64,000 nucleotides of DNA from contig NC_045146.1 in NCBI RefSeq assembly GCF_008831285.2, forward strand, positions 21,817,149 to 21,881,148, given 5' to 3'. The stretch's first letter is position 1. Each line of letters begins with the position of its first letter. Made by a program: the position numbers and the translations under genes. The notes under the pieces were generated by a model, which saw only the letters and a list, made by a program, of their open reading frames with translations, had not been told where the DNA came from and did no database searches. This document shows, piece by piece, positions 1 through 13,200 of the stretch. The stretch comes from Nymphaea colorata. Lineage: Eukaryota > Streptophyta > Magnoliopsida > Nymphaeales > Nymphaeaceae.

Positions 1-870
1 AAAGAACCAAGTGCACAACGAGAACTTAACCAGGCGTCTCAAACAAAGTATGAAATTGAAAAGCAGGTAAATCCGCGCAACTGCCCCACTAGACTTACCC
101 TTAAAAGAGCATTTGAAAAAGAGCAGTTACCATTTTTTTTTTCTAAAATTCATTGGCAATGGTAAACATGGCTTTTATTTAACGGTTCTTAGGGAAGTTG
201 AGTTTAGCTTAAGAAATGTAAAAACATGAGCCGGAATAAGGTCTGTAAATGAAATGTGTGCCGGAAAAGGAGCCAGCTCGTGCTCTTTATTCAGCTTATA
301 GAGTTGATCGACGATAAACTAAACTAAGCTTGAAGGCTTAGTTCCATGCGCTTGTTCGGCTCGTTCGCTAACGCAACATCTGAAAAGGCATTTACACGAG
401 GAACAGGTTGGCGGGTCAACCGCAACATGCTTGGAATCAATGGTTGCTTGACAAAGATGCAGAATCTCATTGCAGCCAAGTCTATTTATCAAAGTACCAT
501 AAATTAAAGAAGAAAGGTAAGAAAGCAAAAAAAGAAGCTCCTTTAGTTGAGGAACCTATTTGGCTCTGACTATCATCCGTCCAAATGGAAAGGTGGGGAG
601 TATTGAGTGCGACCAGCGGTTGCCGCATCTTCATGCATTCAAACCATCTTTTAAGAAGTCAAAAACCTAAATATTGGTATTGACTCATGAAGGCACATGG
701 TTTGACCAATCTTCACATGGGGAGTTTGAGTGCCGATCTGCATCAGTTTGTGACCGCAAAAAATGCCACTGTGTAAAAAGAGATCACTATTGGCAGTCAG
801 CTTCGACGTGACTAAGGGTTAGACTGTCAACTTGTGAGGGAGGAGCAAGGGTGTCGATGGAAGAAGGATA

Positions 871-964
871 GTAAGTGGAATCCTTATAATGAAAGTTGAA
901 TCAGAGGAGGAAAGGTGTAAGTGGAATCCTTATAATGAAAGTTGAATCAGAGGAGGAAAGGTGT
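871..964. repeat. 46-bp tandem duplication, two copies
   Basis: The copies at 871-916 and 917-962 are identical by eye over 46 bases, and two further bases match before they diverge. The lack of divergence suggests a recent local slippage or replication event. No coding frame is evident. Confidence 0.9.
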
Positions 965-1609
965 GATGCTACTACAAATATATGTCTTTAGTGGATCTCA
1001 AACAAAATGAGTCATTTTGAAATGGGATGAGAGGAAGCCGGTTTGGATGGCTGGCGAACTCGTCGAATTGACTTGTGACTGAATGAATCTGGTACCCTAA
1101 TGGTGGCTTTACGGCGACGCGTTTGGCTTGGCCTGAGTCTGACTTCAAAGCCTTTTCGTTTCATTATTAGGTCAAGGGAAATTAAGGTTCTTATCATTGA
1201 CAAGTACCCCGGTTGACATACTTTACTTTGGTCTCCATAAGCCTGTAGAGGTCCCTACCTCCTCTTTATCAACTACACTAGGCTTCAATTACTCCTTTTT
1301 TTGGCTTCTTTACAACCACAACAAAGGTGTTTGCTGTCTTGAGGGGTATAGTGTATGTGCAAGTGGTGAGGTTCGTGGGTCGGTGAGAGCTCATTCGTCA
1401 GTTTTATTCATATTGACATTATTTTTTTATATTATAAATTGTTATAGATGCTATTCTCGAGTTAGAGGGAGTAACCGTAAGTTCACCCAAGTTTTGATGC
1501 AACTTTAGACCTTAGAGACAAAGGAAGGAAAGAGTGTTTCGGCTTATCACCTGAGCAGTGGGGTTTCCTCTTACCAGGGGTTGATACAAGGGGGTTGGCA
1601 GGGCCTTGA

Positions 1610-1790
1610 CTCTCCTCAAAATTTTTATATAAATATAAATAAATAATATATATATATATATATATTAAGTCCATATAAAAATTTTAAAAAATTATGTTGA
1701 GACATATTAAAATTTTGAAACTATACTTAGCCCACTTCAATAAAATAAAATGGCCAAGGTCTCCTGCATTTATAGCCTCCTTGTACGGCC
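1610..1790. repeat. Degenerate interspersed repeat, related to 42690-42900
   Basis: This is an AT-rich stretch with runs of AAAATTTT followed by a 'TTAGCCCAC' segment. A similar block near 42815-42870 reads AAAATTTT-A-GAAACTTTAATTCGGCCCGCCTC, so both look like diverged copies of one dispersed non-coding element. The boundaries and class are not clear by eye. Confidence 0.4.
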
Positions 1791-1801
1791 AGGTAATGTT
1801 G

Positions 1802-1802
<1 letters not shown>

Positions 1803-1844
<42 letters not shown>
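1803..1844. repeat. (TA)n microsatellite
   Basis: Nearly pure TA dinucleotide repeat of about 42 bases with one interruption (ATTTA). Confidence 0.95.
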
Positions 1845-2486
1845 GAACTTGAAAGGCCGATTCTTGCACATGATTTTTGGCCCAAGTGATTACTCACACC
1901 TTTTCTACATTGAAGTAGGGTTAAATGAGAATCATTATGTGGTTGTTTTTCTGCAAGAAAAAAAGGTAGTGGTACCCTTTTTTTTTTTTTTTCATTTATT
2001 GTGGTTATCGAGGAACCGTTCTTTGAACGTGCACATCCACTCGACCGTTGAGCCAATTCATCCCTGAACCAAAACGGAGTTACCGAAGCCATGAAACCTG
2101 TTCTATAGTCCGTGAAACCCTAGCTACTCCATTGGAAGCAAAGCAGGGTCTTTCACTCACGCCTGGTGAAACAAACACCCCGCAGCCGAAAGAGGTTCGT
2201 ATGAAAGATTTACTTTGTGCGGCTGAACCCTAATCTGGGAAAACTTTTCCATGGAACTTTTCCCATTTCTAAATATGGTGACATGTGAGAAAGCCTGACT
2301 CCCTAGGCCCTAGGAGGCCCAGTTCCATAGAACTCGGGTGTCCCATAACAGCCGATCTGTACATTTTCATCCTAAGGTTCAAAGAAAAGAAGAACAAATC
2401 GTATACTTTTTTGCAGAAAGCACCAATGATAAAGGCTGTAATAGTTTTCTCTTGCTGAGAAGGGTCTGTTTGGCAACTTTTGTCAC

Positions 2487-2493
<7 letters not shown>

Positions 2494-2530
<37 letters not shown>
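2494..2530. repeat. (GA)n microsatellite
   Basis: GA dinucleotide run of about 37 bases followed by a purine-rich tail. It translates into Arg-Glu or Ser-Leu repeats in the open frames that cross it, which explains those frames as artefacts. Confidence 0.95.
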
Positions 2531-2536
<6 letters not shown>

Positions 2537-3390
2537 AGACAGAGGGAGGCCATTGTCAGCCATAATGATCGGAGTACTGGTGTGGGGTCTGCCACCATGG
2601 GAAGTCAGCTGGGGGAGGTGGACACCATTAAAAGCAGGCTTCAAATTATTAAGATGGCCAACTCAAGATCCATGAATGCGCCATCATATAACTCACTACG
2701 AATTCATGAACAACTCTCTCTACTTCCAATTAGCCTTCTCTCTCTCTCCCACGCACAGCCACAGACACACGGATATCTTGAAGCCTATCCCAACCTCCCC
2801 TAACATGCACATGCAAGACCTGAAATATGCACGAGTTGCAGCCATATTGATCACCTGAAGCTTGCTTCCATCGAAACCAACCCACCAACATAGAAATTAA
2901 ACCTTTCATTCCCACAATCAAAGCGAATCCTCGTCATAATAACAATGGTAAGAAGAATGTATAAGAACAATATCGGTAAAAGGATGAAGAAGGATAAGCA
3001 GAATAAGAAGTGGGAACTTCAAAGAAATTGAGGAAAACAAAATTGTCATTCAGTTTTTTTTTCTCTTTTGTACTGGATAATGTGGCAGTACTACTGAAAC
3101 GAGCATGTGTAATTACATATGCACATTTTGAAACAGGAATTGGATTTATGTACATATTGTCCAAAGAGAGCCACTAGGGTTCTTAAGATCTGGTTGAATA
3201 TTATGCGGAACTCCAGCTTAGAACATGCTGAATAAGGAGAGCACCTTAATTTTGTGCCTCAAGCACTGGTTCTTTGCCTTCTACATATCAATCCCTAAGA
3301 ACCATACAATTGCATCAAAGAGACTTTTGAAGCAACTGCAGTAAAAAAGGAAGAAAAAAAAAGATAAAGAGCAATGCTAATGAAGCTTAA

Positions 3391-4641
3391 TTATGAACTG
3401 CTTTCACCAACTGCTCTAAGGACAGATGATAATCCATGAAACGGAACACAGGGGAATGCCTTCCAAGCCCTCCAATGTAGTCTTAGTATCTCCTTGGCCT
3501 TCTGCTTGGTCTTCAAATTGCATTCTGTCTGTAGCACCATACACAGCTTGAAAACAGCACCCATGTCGACCATTTCTTGGATCAGAGAAGAAGACGATGA
3601 ATACTTGGAAACCAACAGCAGCACTCTCACTGCCTTCTCATTTGCGACATGAGAAACCCTAAAGATCTTCCTCGACACAACTGCAACACTGGCAGGGTGA
3701 GCGAGGAAGGCTTCCCTGCCCTCCGCTCTACCACACAGCAATTCGAGCACTCCCAACATGATCTCGCACTTCCTTCTCTCATTATTCTCAGCCAGGAATT
3801 CCACGACAACAGGCACAACGCCTGCTTCTACTGCCTTTATCCTGTTCTTTCCCCATGGGCAGACCTCCATGAGTATCGAAAGTGCGGCCATCGTCGCCTG
3901 GTTCGAGTTCTGGTCCTTCAAGATTTCCACGATTCCGTCGAACAGCTCCGTTTGTAGAGACATCAAGTAGTTCTGTTGAACGGATTTGCAGACGGATCTC
4001 AAGACAGTGGCAGCGTGTACTCTAGCATTATAACTCCCTCTCTGTAATACCCATGACAAGCACGTTATGAGGTCCATACCGGCAAGACGAGTGGCTGTCT
4101 CTGGTGACAGATGAAGGAGAGAAAGAGTGCTCAATGCTTCTTCCCCAATGATTTCACTCTGATCAAACTGGCTGGCGACGTCTTGAGCGTAATTCTCCGC
4201 TACAAGAGAAGCCATCACCGGAGCCAAACCTGCTTCCTCCATCAACCTCTTATTGGATTCATTCTCTTTCAGTAGAGACCTGATCTTCCTAAGAGCCTTC
4301 AATTGATCGGAAACTGGGGATTTGGCCCCGTCTATGAGCTTCCGGACGTTCTCGCCGTCGATGGTGGGGGTCGTCTCCAGCAGGCCCTCGGCTTGGCCGG
4401 CCAAGGGGTTGTCGCCAAGCCATGACTGGATCAGACGGAGGAGGGTGGAGTTGGGTGTCAGTGAATGGTCCGTTAGCACTTGCTTTGTAACAGGACAAGT
4501 CTTCTTCTTGTAAGCGAGGAGCCATTTGTGAATGCTCTCCCTGTCGTATGTGATGCCGGTGCAGACTGTAACAGGGTCCATCATGATCTGCAGAGAGATC
4601 GGACAGATGAAGAATGGAGGAATTTCAGGAACACCATCCAT
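3391..4641 (-). CDS. U-box domain E3 ubiquitin ligase with ARM repeats, PUB22/23/24-like
   Basis: This single-exon gene encodes 416 residues. Residues about 7-80 form a U-box: a PPFFICPISL segment, MMDPVTVCTGITYDRESI, a Trp-Leu pair, CPVTKQVL, and LTPNSTLLRLIQSW. The U-box binds E2 enzymes without zinc, and this start and spacing match the plant PUB22/23/24 group, which are usually 400-450 residues and intronless. The rest is leucine/alanine-rich helical sequence consistent with armadillo repeats that hold substrates. The C-terminus has the KQKAKEILRLHWRAWK block typical of this group. Known members act in the cytosol as stress- and elicitor-induced ligases that damp immune signalling or drought responses; the role of this copy is inferred. 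The ATG at 4641 leads directly into the U-box. W-box motifs lie upstream (4931 and 5920-6059). No frame damage is seen. Confidence 0.96.
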   Translation of the reverse strand: MDGVPEIPPFFICPISLQIMMDPVTVCTGITYDRESIHKWLLAYKKKTCPVTKQVLTDHSLTPNSTLLRLIQSWLGDNPLAGQAEGLLETTPTIDGENVRKLIDGAKSPVSDQLKALRKIRSLLKENESNKRLMEEAGLAPVMASLVAENYAQDVASQFDQSEIIGEEALSTLSLLHLSPETATRLAGMDLITCLSWVLQRGSYNARVHAATVLRSVCKSVQQNYLMSLQTELFDGIVEILKDQNSNQATMAALSILMEVCPWGKNRIKAVEAGVVPVVVEFLAENNERRKCEIMLGVLELLCGRAEGREAFLAHPASVAVVSRKIFRVSHVANEKAVRVLLLVSKYSSSSSLIQEMVDMGAVFKLCMVLQTECNLKTKQKAKEILRLHWRAWKAFPCVPFHGLSSVLRAVGESSS

Positions 4642-4930
4642 TGCAGACGGTAAGCCCTGGTTTCTGAATAACGCTTAGAGGGAAAGAGATAGAGAAAAGA
4701 GAGGGAGCGGAAAGGTTGAAGGTGGTGGTGGCGGTGGAAATTGAAGATGGTGGTGGAAGTTAGGAGGGGAGGTATTAAATTCTGGGGACTCCCTGGGGAT
4801 CACAGCCGACTCGTGAGCGTTATGGATGGGAAGAAGCAGGAGGAGCTAATGTTATAAAAAGGAGAGGAAGCCCTCCGTCTCTCTCTCTCTCTCTTGCACA
4901 CGGACAAAGGCGTTTACCAGAGCTTCGGTT

Positions 4931-4936
4931 TTGACC
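4931..4936 (+). promoter_or_regulatory. W-box (TTGACC) upstream of U-box gene
   Basis: TTGACC lies about 290 bases upstream of the U-box start codon. It matches the full WRKY-binding element TTGAC(C/T). A six-base motif occurs often by chance, so on its own this is weak, but it fits the elicitor-induced behaviour known for PUB22/23/24 genes. Confidence 0.4.
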
Positions 4937-5919
4937 TTTGCACGTCACCAACTTCTCAACTTGGCGATAGCTCAGGTTATGGCTCTTGAGCTTCAATGGC
5001 GTCAGCTTGGCTCAAGTCAGCAACTCTGCTTCGATTCCGGTTGATGTGATGGATCCCAGATTCAGTTATGTTGACGAAGACAAAGGACCATATGGTTTCG
5101 ATGTTAGCTCTAATTTATGATACATTTAAGACACTCTAATCTTAGTCATTTGTATATTCTTATTAGCACACACTAGTATCAAGATTTTTTGTTTTTTATT
5201 TATAGAGAATATTACAAAAGTGTCAAACATTTACATATACAACAAATAAGTTTTTTATTTTGAAAAAGAATTTCAAAGGAGCTGCCTACCATTTTGACAA
5301 AAAAACCGATACAAACACTCATTTTGAAGCCAAGAATAATCTTTCACCAGTGTAAAGAAAGAGTGGTTGTCATTTTAAGTTAAAAACTACTTTTTGTATA
5401 TCAGAAGACAATAATTCCTTGATAATTTATCTTCAAAAGTTGAACAGTTGAGTGGTAATTGAAAAATAAAACAGCCAAAATAACTATATGTTAACTAAGT
5501 ACATCCTATTAACTGCTCACATTTATAAACATACCCATTTCAAATCAGAGAATGAAAAATACACACCAAATATTTAAATAACCATTTTAATCTTAAATTT
5601 CTGACAACCTTTTTAAGCAACAAAAAAACAAATCTAAAACTAGAAAGAAATCGCGTGGCCTTGTGCCCATATACTGAAAACCTTGCCATAAACATCTCTG
5701 TCATTCACTGCAAAATTTTAATCTTCTCATCTAATTCCATTAAATGAGCAATAATATTTCTGCGAGTTCTTTATTGCTTTCTTACCACAGATTTGGCTCC
5801 ACGCATACCAAAAAAGTTTCCCGTTCTTTTTTGGTAAACAATAAAAGTTTGCACGTTTAAGATATTTTTCCCATGTTGGTAAACGTTGGAAGTGAACCAG
5901 CACTGCTCGAACCGGGCCT

Positions 5920-6059
5920 AGTCAACGGTCTGGTCAAACTTTCAGCCAAGAAGCCGAGCCAAGGCTGGAGCCGCGCCTTCTCGAAGTCAAACCTGACGGG
6001 TTTCCCATGTTGATTCTGCTTTTAGCTTAAAAAGTTATTCAAATTGCATAATTGGTCAA
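5920..6059 (-). promoter_or_regulatory. Cluster of four W-box motifs
   Basis: Four (A/G)GTCAA hexamers, which read TTGAC(C/T) on the minus strand, lie at 5920-5925, 5932-5937, 5985-5990 and 6054-6059. All four are in the same orientation as the U-box gene, about 1.3-1.4 kb upstream of its ATG. Four full WRKY sites in 140 bases is denser than chance would give. The nuclease gene also starts 1.2 kb away on the other side, so the target is not certain. Confidence 0.45.
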
Positions 6060-7265
6060 CGCCACCGGCCTCAAGTTTTGGGGTCGAAAAGAAAGTCAGC
6101 TCAGCCCACAGGCCATATTAGTGGCTGACGTGGCCCATCCCAGGTTAACCAAATCATCTAGTGCCACGTGGGGCTCAATATGGTAATTGCAAAATTTTAT
6201 TTTCAAAATTAATTTTGTTTTTTTATATGGACTTTTTAAAGTAATGTATTCTGATTATTAAATATAGTTTTGCAAGTGAAAAAATTTCAGTGTGGGTTTT
6301 TGGTTATTCGGACACTCAATATAAATCTGCAATTAGAAAAATCATAGAGTGTGACACTCGATGTCAACAGTATTATCTCAAGAATAAGCTTTCCCTTCGC
6401 CACTCGAAGGGGATATACTTTGTGGGTACCCATAGTTTTGAATATACTTGACCTTTCATTCCTGTTATCATGTCGGATGTCATCAAAGCACATGAGCTTG
6501 TTGCTTGGTCTTGGGGGAAGATGATCGGTTAAATATCTCTTCTGTTGAGAAATTTAATAACTAAGTTATCAAGTCGAACTTCCAAAAGCTACTTTCAAAA
6601 GGTTGTTTAAGAGAAAATCTTGGACTTTAAAATTGATCACATTCATGGCTGAGGTGATGAGAAAGATTTCATGCTAAAGGCTTTGATTATGTGGTCTATG
6701 GCGGCGCCACCGGCGTCAGCCCGGCCTGCCTGATGCCCAGTCTTAATCTAGTTGGACGACATGTCTTTATCTCTGATTCTAACCTTAGTTTTTAGACACC
6801 AGTCCAATTTGGATATGGCGATTAGATTGTAAAACATAATTATTCAATGTTCAATACTGATTCATGTTTAAATAATGGAATTCCTTATTAAAATTAGCAC
6901 CATGAATTCAGATTTGTTATAAGATCCTTCTTGTTTCAATGACGGTTGAATTTGACAACTTCGAATTTAATTCTATTATTTTTTCACCGGAATCCAAGCC
7001 TGAATTAGGCAATATCAGACTAGGCATTGTCCGATTTCGGATCCAATGCCTTGACATTCCTGTTACAATTGATTAGATTCGGATCCGGTAGAATACCCGA
7101 CTTGGAGCAGAGCTGACCGGATACCTGGATCTCTCTGGAGGATCAAAGTAAACGTGGATCCGACCCGATAGCCAACGGCGGCAACCGGCACGGCCTCGAT
7201 CCTCCGCCCCTCCTTCCCCTCTTTGCCGGCGCTGGGATTCCCGGGTAATCGAGTTCCTTGCCGGC

Positions 7266-10200
7266 ATGAATGCGAGGGAGAGAGGCCGGCCCCCGCCATT
7301 CCTGCCTCCCCTCAAGCCCCTCCGCGTTCCCCGCCACAAGATACATCAGGTAACGGGTGTCGATTCCGGCGAGTTCCCGCGGCTCCTGTGGGCCATCCGC
7401 AATTCCTGTGTGGTAGGCCTGGACGCGGAGTGGAAGCCCGTCACCTCCCGCAACTCATTCCCCATTGTCTCGCTCCTCCAGATCGCCTGCTTACTGGTTT
7501 GCAACGCCGGCGAAGGTGAGACCGGTGGCCCCGTCGTCCAGAACGGCACAGTCTTCCTTGTCGACCTTCGCGCTCTGCCCCTCCCGACCATCGTCGGGGC
7601 ACTAAGGGAATTGTTCAGCTCGCCTAATATTCTGAAGCTAGGATTTAGGTTCAAGCAGGATCTAGCCTATCTTTCTTCTACGTTCTCCTCTCAGGGATGC
7701 GAGTCCGCTTTCGAGAAGGTGATATCGAGCCCTTTTTCTTTGCTTTCCCAAATTTCCTGTTGGTGTATGTGAATTGAAAATGACTTTTGGTATTCTTCTA
7801 TGGAAAACACTAATTCAGGGATTAGATTTGGGTCTTGGAGGTTCACATTTCGGGGCGATTTCCATGGTGCATAAATGGCTTACTATTTTTTACGCTCGCG
7901 AGTCGCGATGGATTTGAGATGCGCCGCTTTTCATTCTTTCCTTTATTCTTTTTCTTCTCTGGCGGGTTCTCCTTATTGGTTCAATCGCTTTAGGTACATT
8001 CATATGATTAACCGTATTTAGCATTAGTCATTCTTTGACCTTCCTATGAAATAACAGAAGTAAGAAGCTATAAATGGCCTGAACCCGATTAATGAATGCT
8101 GCATAATATTTAAGGTAACTCCATATGGTAGCTTTGTTATTTTAGACATTGCACGCGTGTAATGAACTGGACTCCGCTGGAGAAAAATTTGTAGGTAATG
8201 TAGTTTAAAATTCTCTACACTTCTGGTCTAGGTCTGAATGGTTGTTTGTGGCTAGAAGTTCTCGAAGAACTTTCCAATTGCCCCTAGCTGTTCGGTTCTT
8301 CATTTAGATGAGGTCCAAATAAAATCGAGTTCTCTGACTCTAGATATTGGAATAAAAATGCCTCAATTTAGAATACAGATGGGGTTGTAGTTGCTTCTTG
8401 CCTTCTTGGTCATTTTTTAACCCTTCACGTAGATGGTCGAAACTCAAGCAGAAGAGTGCGTAATCGTTGGTTTCAAGTTTCAACTCTTTATGTAGTATAT
8501 AAGCAATTGGTTGTTGTTGAAATAGAAGACGATTTTATTGATTATATTAGCATCATCCAAATTGTGACTGGACAATCCTCATATTTTTTTTGATGAAGTA
8601 TTTCTTAATGTTTAAGACAAACAAGAGTTGATCCTCTGGTAGATTATCCTCCCGATGTTCTTGTGATTTAAGGAAACTATAGTGGAAAAAGGAAAAACTT
8701 TCATGGACGTTAATGTCTAAGACCTAGAATTTGTTGGATGTATTTTCTTCCTTTTCTTATTATTTTTTAAATTGCTGGACCAGATTACCCGCTCTTCTCA
8801 CTTAAAAGCTCTTCTCACCATAAAGATGGATTTTGAAGAATTTCAAATGTAGCATATTATAAGATTTCTGTCATGCATAGTGCTTTGAAACTTCATAATT
8901 CTCAAATCTTCAGTTTTGGAATCCTGAAAAAAAAAAAAGTCCTTTAGTAAATTTTCATCATGCACCTTTTTCAATGAGGAATCAGTTACGGGCATGTAGG
9001 ATACTGTACCTTCCAGGACCAGCTGCACGTCATCATTTTGAGAAGTTTGACTTTCAAAACTGTTTTTCCTTACAGTTTTGTCCTTGTCACCGTTATCTGG
9101 AACCCATTTTTCAGTTTTCTTTTCTTTAACCGCCACAGGTTGAGCCTTATTTAGATATTGCAAGCATTTACAATCTTTTGCACAATAAGCATCACGGAAG
9201 AAGGACAACACCAAAGCAGAGCAAAAGCTTAGCAAGAATTTCTGAAGAAGTGCTTGGAGTCCATCTTTCCAAGGTTTGCTCTAAATCTCCTTGTCATTTT
9301 TGTTTTGATTCTTCAGTCAATATGAATTGCTCTCTTTTAACTTGTCTTGGCCTTGAATTAAGTGCTTCACTTTATTATGTGGGAAAGAGTATGGTGCATG
9401 TTAGCTTGGTGGATGTTTCCTGAACTTTTGCTTGCTTGGCGTTCATTTACTAGCTTCTTAACAAACACCTGCAAAGAAAGAAATTGCTTACTGTACCCCT
9501 GCATTTCCCTTGTTGCCCTTTGTCTACTTGTATGAAATGACAAGAGTGGGAGCCTTCTAATGTTTTATCACTTTATGTCAATATCTATTTTGTGCTTTAA
9601 TAGTTGGCCGACATTCAGCATATGCTACATTCATGAATATGTAATTAAGCAATAATCTTTCGTTCGCATCTGAAAGTGTTTGCCATTTATGTTTCACATG
9701 TGTTAGGAGTAGAAACCTCTGATTTAAATGTTAAGAAGCCAATGTTATCAAGAGTTGGACTTGCTTTTTTTTTTCTGTTTACTGCAACTTGTGCATACGT
9801 ACACATGTTTGTGTATTTTCAATATTATATATTCAGTTTGAGTTGAATATTCTTGTTAGATTATTTATTTTTAATAATTTCAGGAGCTCCAATGCAGTGA
9901 TTGGTCACATCGCCCTCTTGATGAAGATCAGATTCTGTATGCTGCAGCAGATGTGCACTGCTTGCTTGAAATATTTATCATCTTTCAGTCCAGGTTCCTA
10001 AAAGGAGGTATTCATTTGGAAGTCATGCTATACATTATCTTCATATTTCATAGTGTGGTTGTGGCTGTTCTAGCTTTGTAGCTATCAGCTACTAAAGCTA
10101 ACTGAAGCAATAACATGCATGGTTATTTTTTAATTTTTAATTTTAAAAGATAAAGGAGTGTCATCTTTGGTGACTTTTAACTACCAATACTTTTTTGTTA

Positions 10201-13200
10201 GGTTTTTGTATATGCCATAGCTTCATTCTCTGTGTCCTTAATGATGCACTAGCCAGTATAGCATCTTGCAACTTGCAGGGAAGAAAACACATTAGGAGTG
10301 TATGCACTTGATCATCTGGAGATTCTCTGGGGTTCATATTGAGTGAAATTATATTTTTAGTTATTTTGGAGTGCTGCCCATCGTTTCTGGAAACTTTTAT
10401 CTTGGGAGCTCGTTTCTGGCGATTTTCTTTCAAAAGGTGGAAACTGAGCCTCCAAAAGTTGATGTCTTTATCATGCAAAAACACAATTTCTAAGGCACAT
10501 TTTTAAATGATGGAATTTTAGTGTATGATTTCATATGTTCTGCCTAATTATGCAAGATGCTGACTGAAAAGAAAATAGGAGGAAAGAGCAAATTTTGTGA
10601 CCCTGCCACTGATTATTCTGTATTTTGTTGTGTTATTTCTTTTCTGTTAGTCTCATTTGTTTAAGTCTAAGCATCTCACCGTAGTGCTCCATTTCCATTG
10701 TTGCTGGGTCACAGTTACAGATACATGTGTAAGCAACGAAATCGCACTAACGAGGAAGAATAATGGGATTTTATCACGAACCCCGGTTCTCATGGAAGGG
10801 GGAGTCCGTATTCTAGCCATGAAGATTCTGACTCCTTCTGGAACCGTTATGATGGGATAGGAATTTTGATCACCATATTCAGAATTCTTGAATCTCATGT
10901 TTGGATTTTTGGTTCTCCTAAGAATCCTGATCCTAAGATGGAAGATTTCAAGACTGACATCTCATTCCCTTAGGAATCTCAACTCTTATGTTCACAGTTC
11001 ATGATTTCTACCAGAACCTCTTCTTTTTCAAAGTTCTGGTATGCCTGCTTATATGGTTTCCATCCAAGTCACAGGAGTTCTTCAATAAGGTCCTTGTACT
11101 CGTGTCATCGTACTGACACAGCAATGTGGATACTTGGACACGCCTAGACACTTTCTGGATCGAAACTGATCCAAACTACTTATATTTACATGATTTAGCT
11201 TGTTTTTCATCTTAGTTTTCATTCTGTTTTGTGAGTTCTTGATTATTAGCATCAACTGTTTATTTATATCACTTGTTCATTTAATTGTTGCTTTCATTAT
11301 GGATTTTTTATGGTATTTTGTATATATACATATATATACCCTGCCATACCCATACCCAGATTTTCTGAAGTTGCTGTGCCTGTACCCTCATCTCTATACC
11401 TGAACCTATACCCGCACCCATGGGACTTAGATTCCATGTTACTTCCAAGTTGATGCTTCATAGTCAAATTGCTTCCGACTCGCTTGTTGATTTCCAGTTC
11501 TAAAATTTCAACGGAGTCGTTTCTCAAGTAGTTTTACACTCCATGGATGGGAAGTATGAGGCTGTTCCAGTGATTTTGACTGGCTACCATTAAATGATCT
11601 AGTTTTGGTTTATGTTCATTCCTAAAGATACCTTTCCTTCTACAATTTCTTTTTCCTTAGGTATTCTCTTTGCATTTCCACGATGCTGAAATCTTTCTAG
11701 GTTTGTCTGCTGTTCTTTGTCTTCACTTTGTCATTATTTTTTGGTTTTTGATTTTTTGTACCATTGTACTGTTCTTTCGGTTCAGTTGAACCTTGTATTA
11801 TCTTTATATGGTTGAGATACAATTATAATCTTGTAAAGTAGATCGATCTTGCCATGTATGGTTTTGGGAAGTTTATTTACTAACATTGGCAAGATTAAGT
11901 GGGCGATATTACCTTCTCATACTTTGATAATGTGACAGGAAACTTGCGGCTTGACTTCACCAACCTACAATCTATGATTGCTGTTGGATTGAATGTTATT
12001 TTTATAAAAGAAGATTCTAATCAAAATCTTATCACACATAAGCTTTTACCAGCAGCAGATATTGTGAAATTGACGATCTCTAGATTTCTTCCAAGAATAA
12101 ATGATGTATCTGTACTATCCACCCCTTCTGCACAAGGCCATTCCTTTGAAAGTTCAGTCTTAAGAATTTCAAATATCTATGGGGAGAAAATCCATTTGAA
12201 AGAATCTGATAGAAAACCTAAGACTGCTGGTCGAAGAGGCAGGAGGAGGCAAACCTTAAGAGCCCCAAAGTTTGATCACGAACTGTTAGAGGACAACAGT
12301 GATGGGCAAGGCCCTGCTCCATGGGATTCATCAGCTGATGGATGTCCTAAATTTCTCTGTGATGTAATGGTAAGGAGCTTGAGCATTTTCTGTTCTCATC
12401 CTTGAAATAGGTACCATATGTCTTGTAAAATTGAGTGACCATCGATCTGTTGTTACACTTTAAGTTGAGCAGTAGCTTTCTTGAGTTGTAAGTCTGAAAT
12501 TATTAATTGATAGGTTGATACATAAGTTTGGAATCCAATGCTTGTGTTGGTCGTAAGTGTTTGATAGGAGCAATCAAAGCCTAATTCTTGTTCTTATGTG
12601 TACCTTCTGGTCTGACCTTTCTCTTTATGAGCATCAACTCCATTTTATGTTCTTCAACTGGCTTATCTAATGTTTGCCGTAGAAAGATCCCTTCTATTGC
12701 CTAATCTCGAGTTCACATATGACCTGATAATGACTTTTCTGTTACTCTAGCATTCATCAGATGCTTGATTTGATCTAATTGTGTCTTTCTTGTTGCAGAT
12801 AGAAGGCTTAGCTAAACAGCTTCGCTGTGTGGGAATAGATGCTGCAACTCCACGATCAAAGAAACCTGAAGCCAGGTTTTGGACATTGTGATATATACAT
12901 AAAATTAGTTTGAGTGGAGTTTCTATTTTTGAAATATATAACATGATTTTCCTGTTATTGACCTTTTCCTTATCTTTTAGGCAGTTGATAGAGCAGGCAG
13001 TAAAAGAGAACAGGGTGCTCTTGACTCGGGATAGAAAGTTGTTGAACCACCAATATTTGTCTAGAAATCATATATACAGAGTGAAAAATCTTGTTAAGGA
13101 GGACCAACTGATTGAGGTATTTATAGAAAGAAGATTCTAAAACTCAGTATTTCTTCTCTTGTTTTCGACAAGGAAGCTGTTATGAGACCCTGAGAAACAT

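Larger units (their letters stand above)
1..3390. other. Gene-free left flank
   Basis: I see no gene here that I can support. The open frames are short (at most about 120 codons), lack recognisable domains, and several are made of (TA)n or (GA)n translated as repeats. The stretch holds a 46-bp tandem duplication, a diverged interspersed repeat, a (TA)n tract and a (GA)n tract, which are listed separately. The part nearest 3390 lies downstream of the U-box gene on the minus strand and should contain its 3' UTR. Confidence 0.6.
4642..7265. other. Intergenic region between divergent genes
   Basis: This is the shared upstream region of the minus-strand U-box gene and the plus-strand nuclease gene. 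The first 250 bases left of about 4900 are purine-rich (GGT/GGA repeats, then a CT run at about 4880-4895) and probably hold the U-box leader. The last 150 bases before 7266 are GC-rich with no upstream ATG and probably form the nuclease leader. The AT-rich centre holds no gene that I can support. Confidence 0.6.

Noticed and set aside
8843-9235. Minus-strand 130-codon open frame
   Set aside because: It lies across intron 1 and exon 2 of the nuclease gene; exon 2 on the plus strand encodes conserved exonuclease sequence, so this is a shadow frame.
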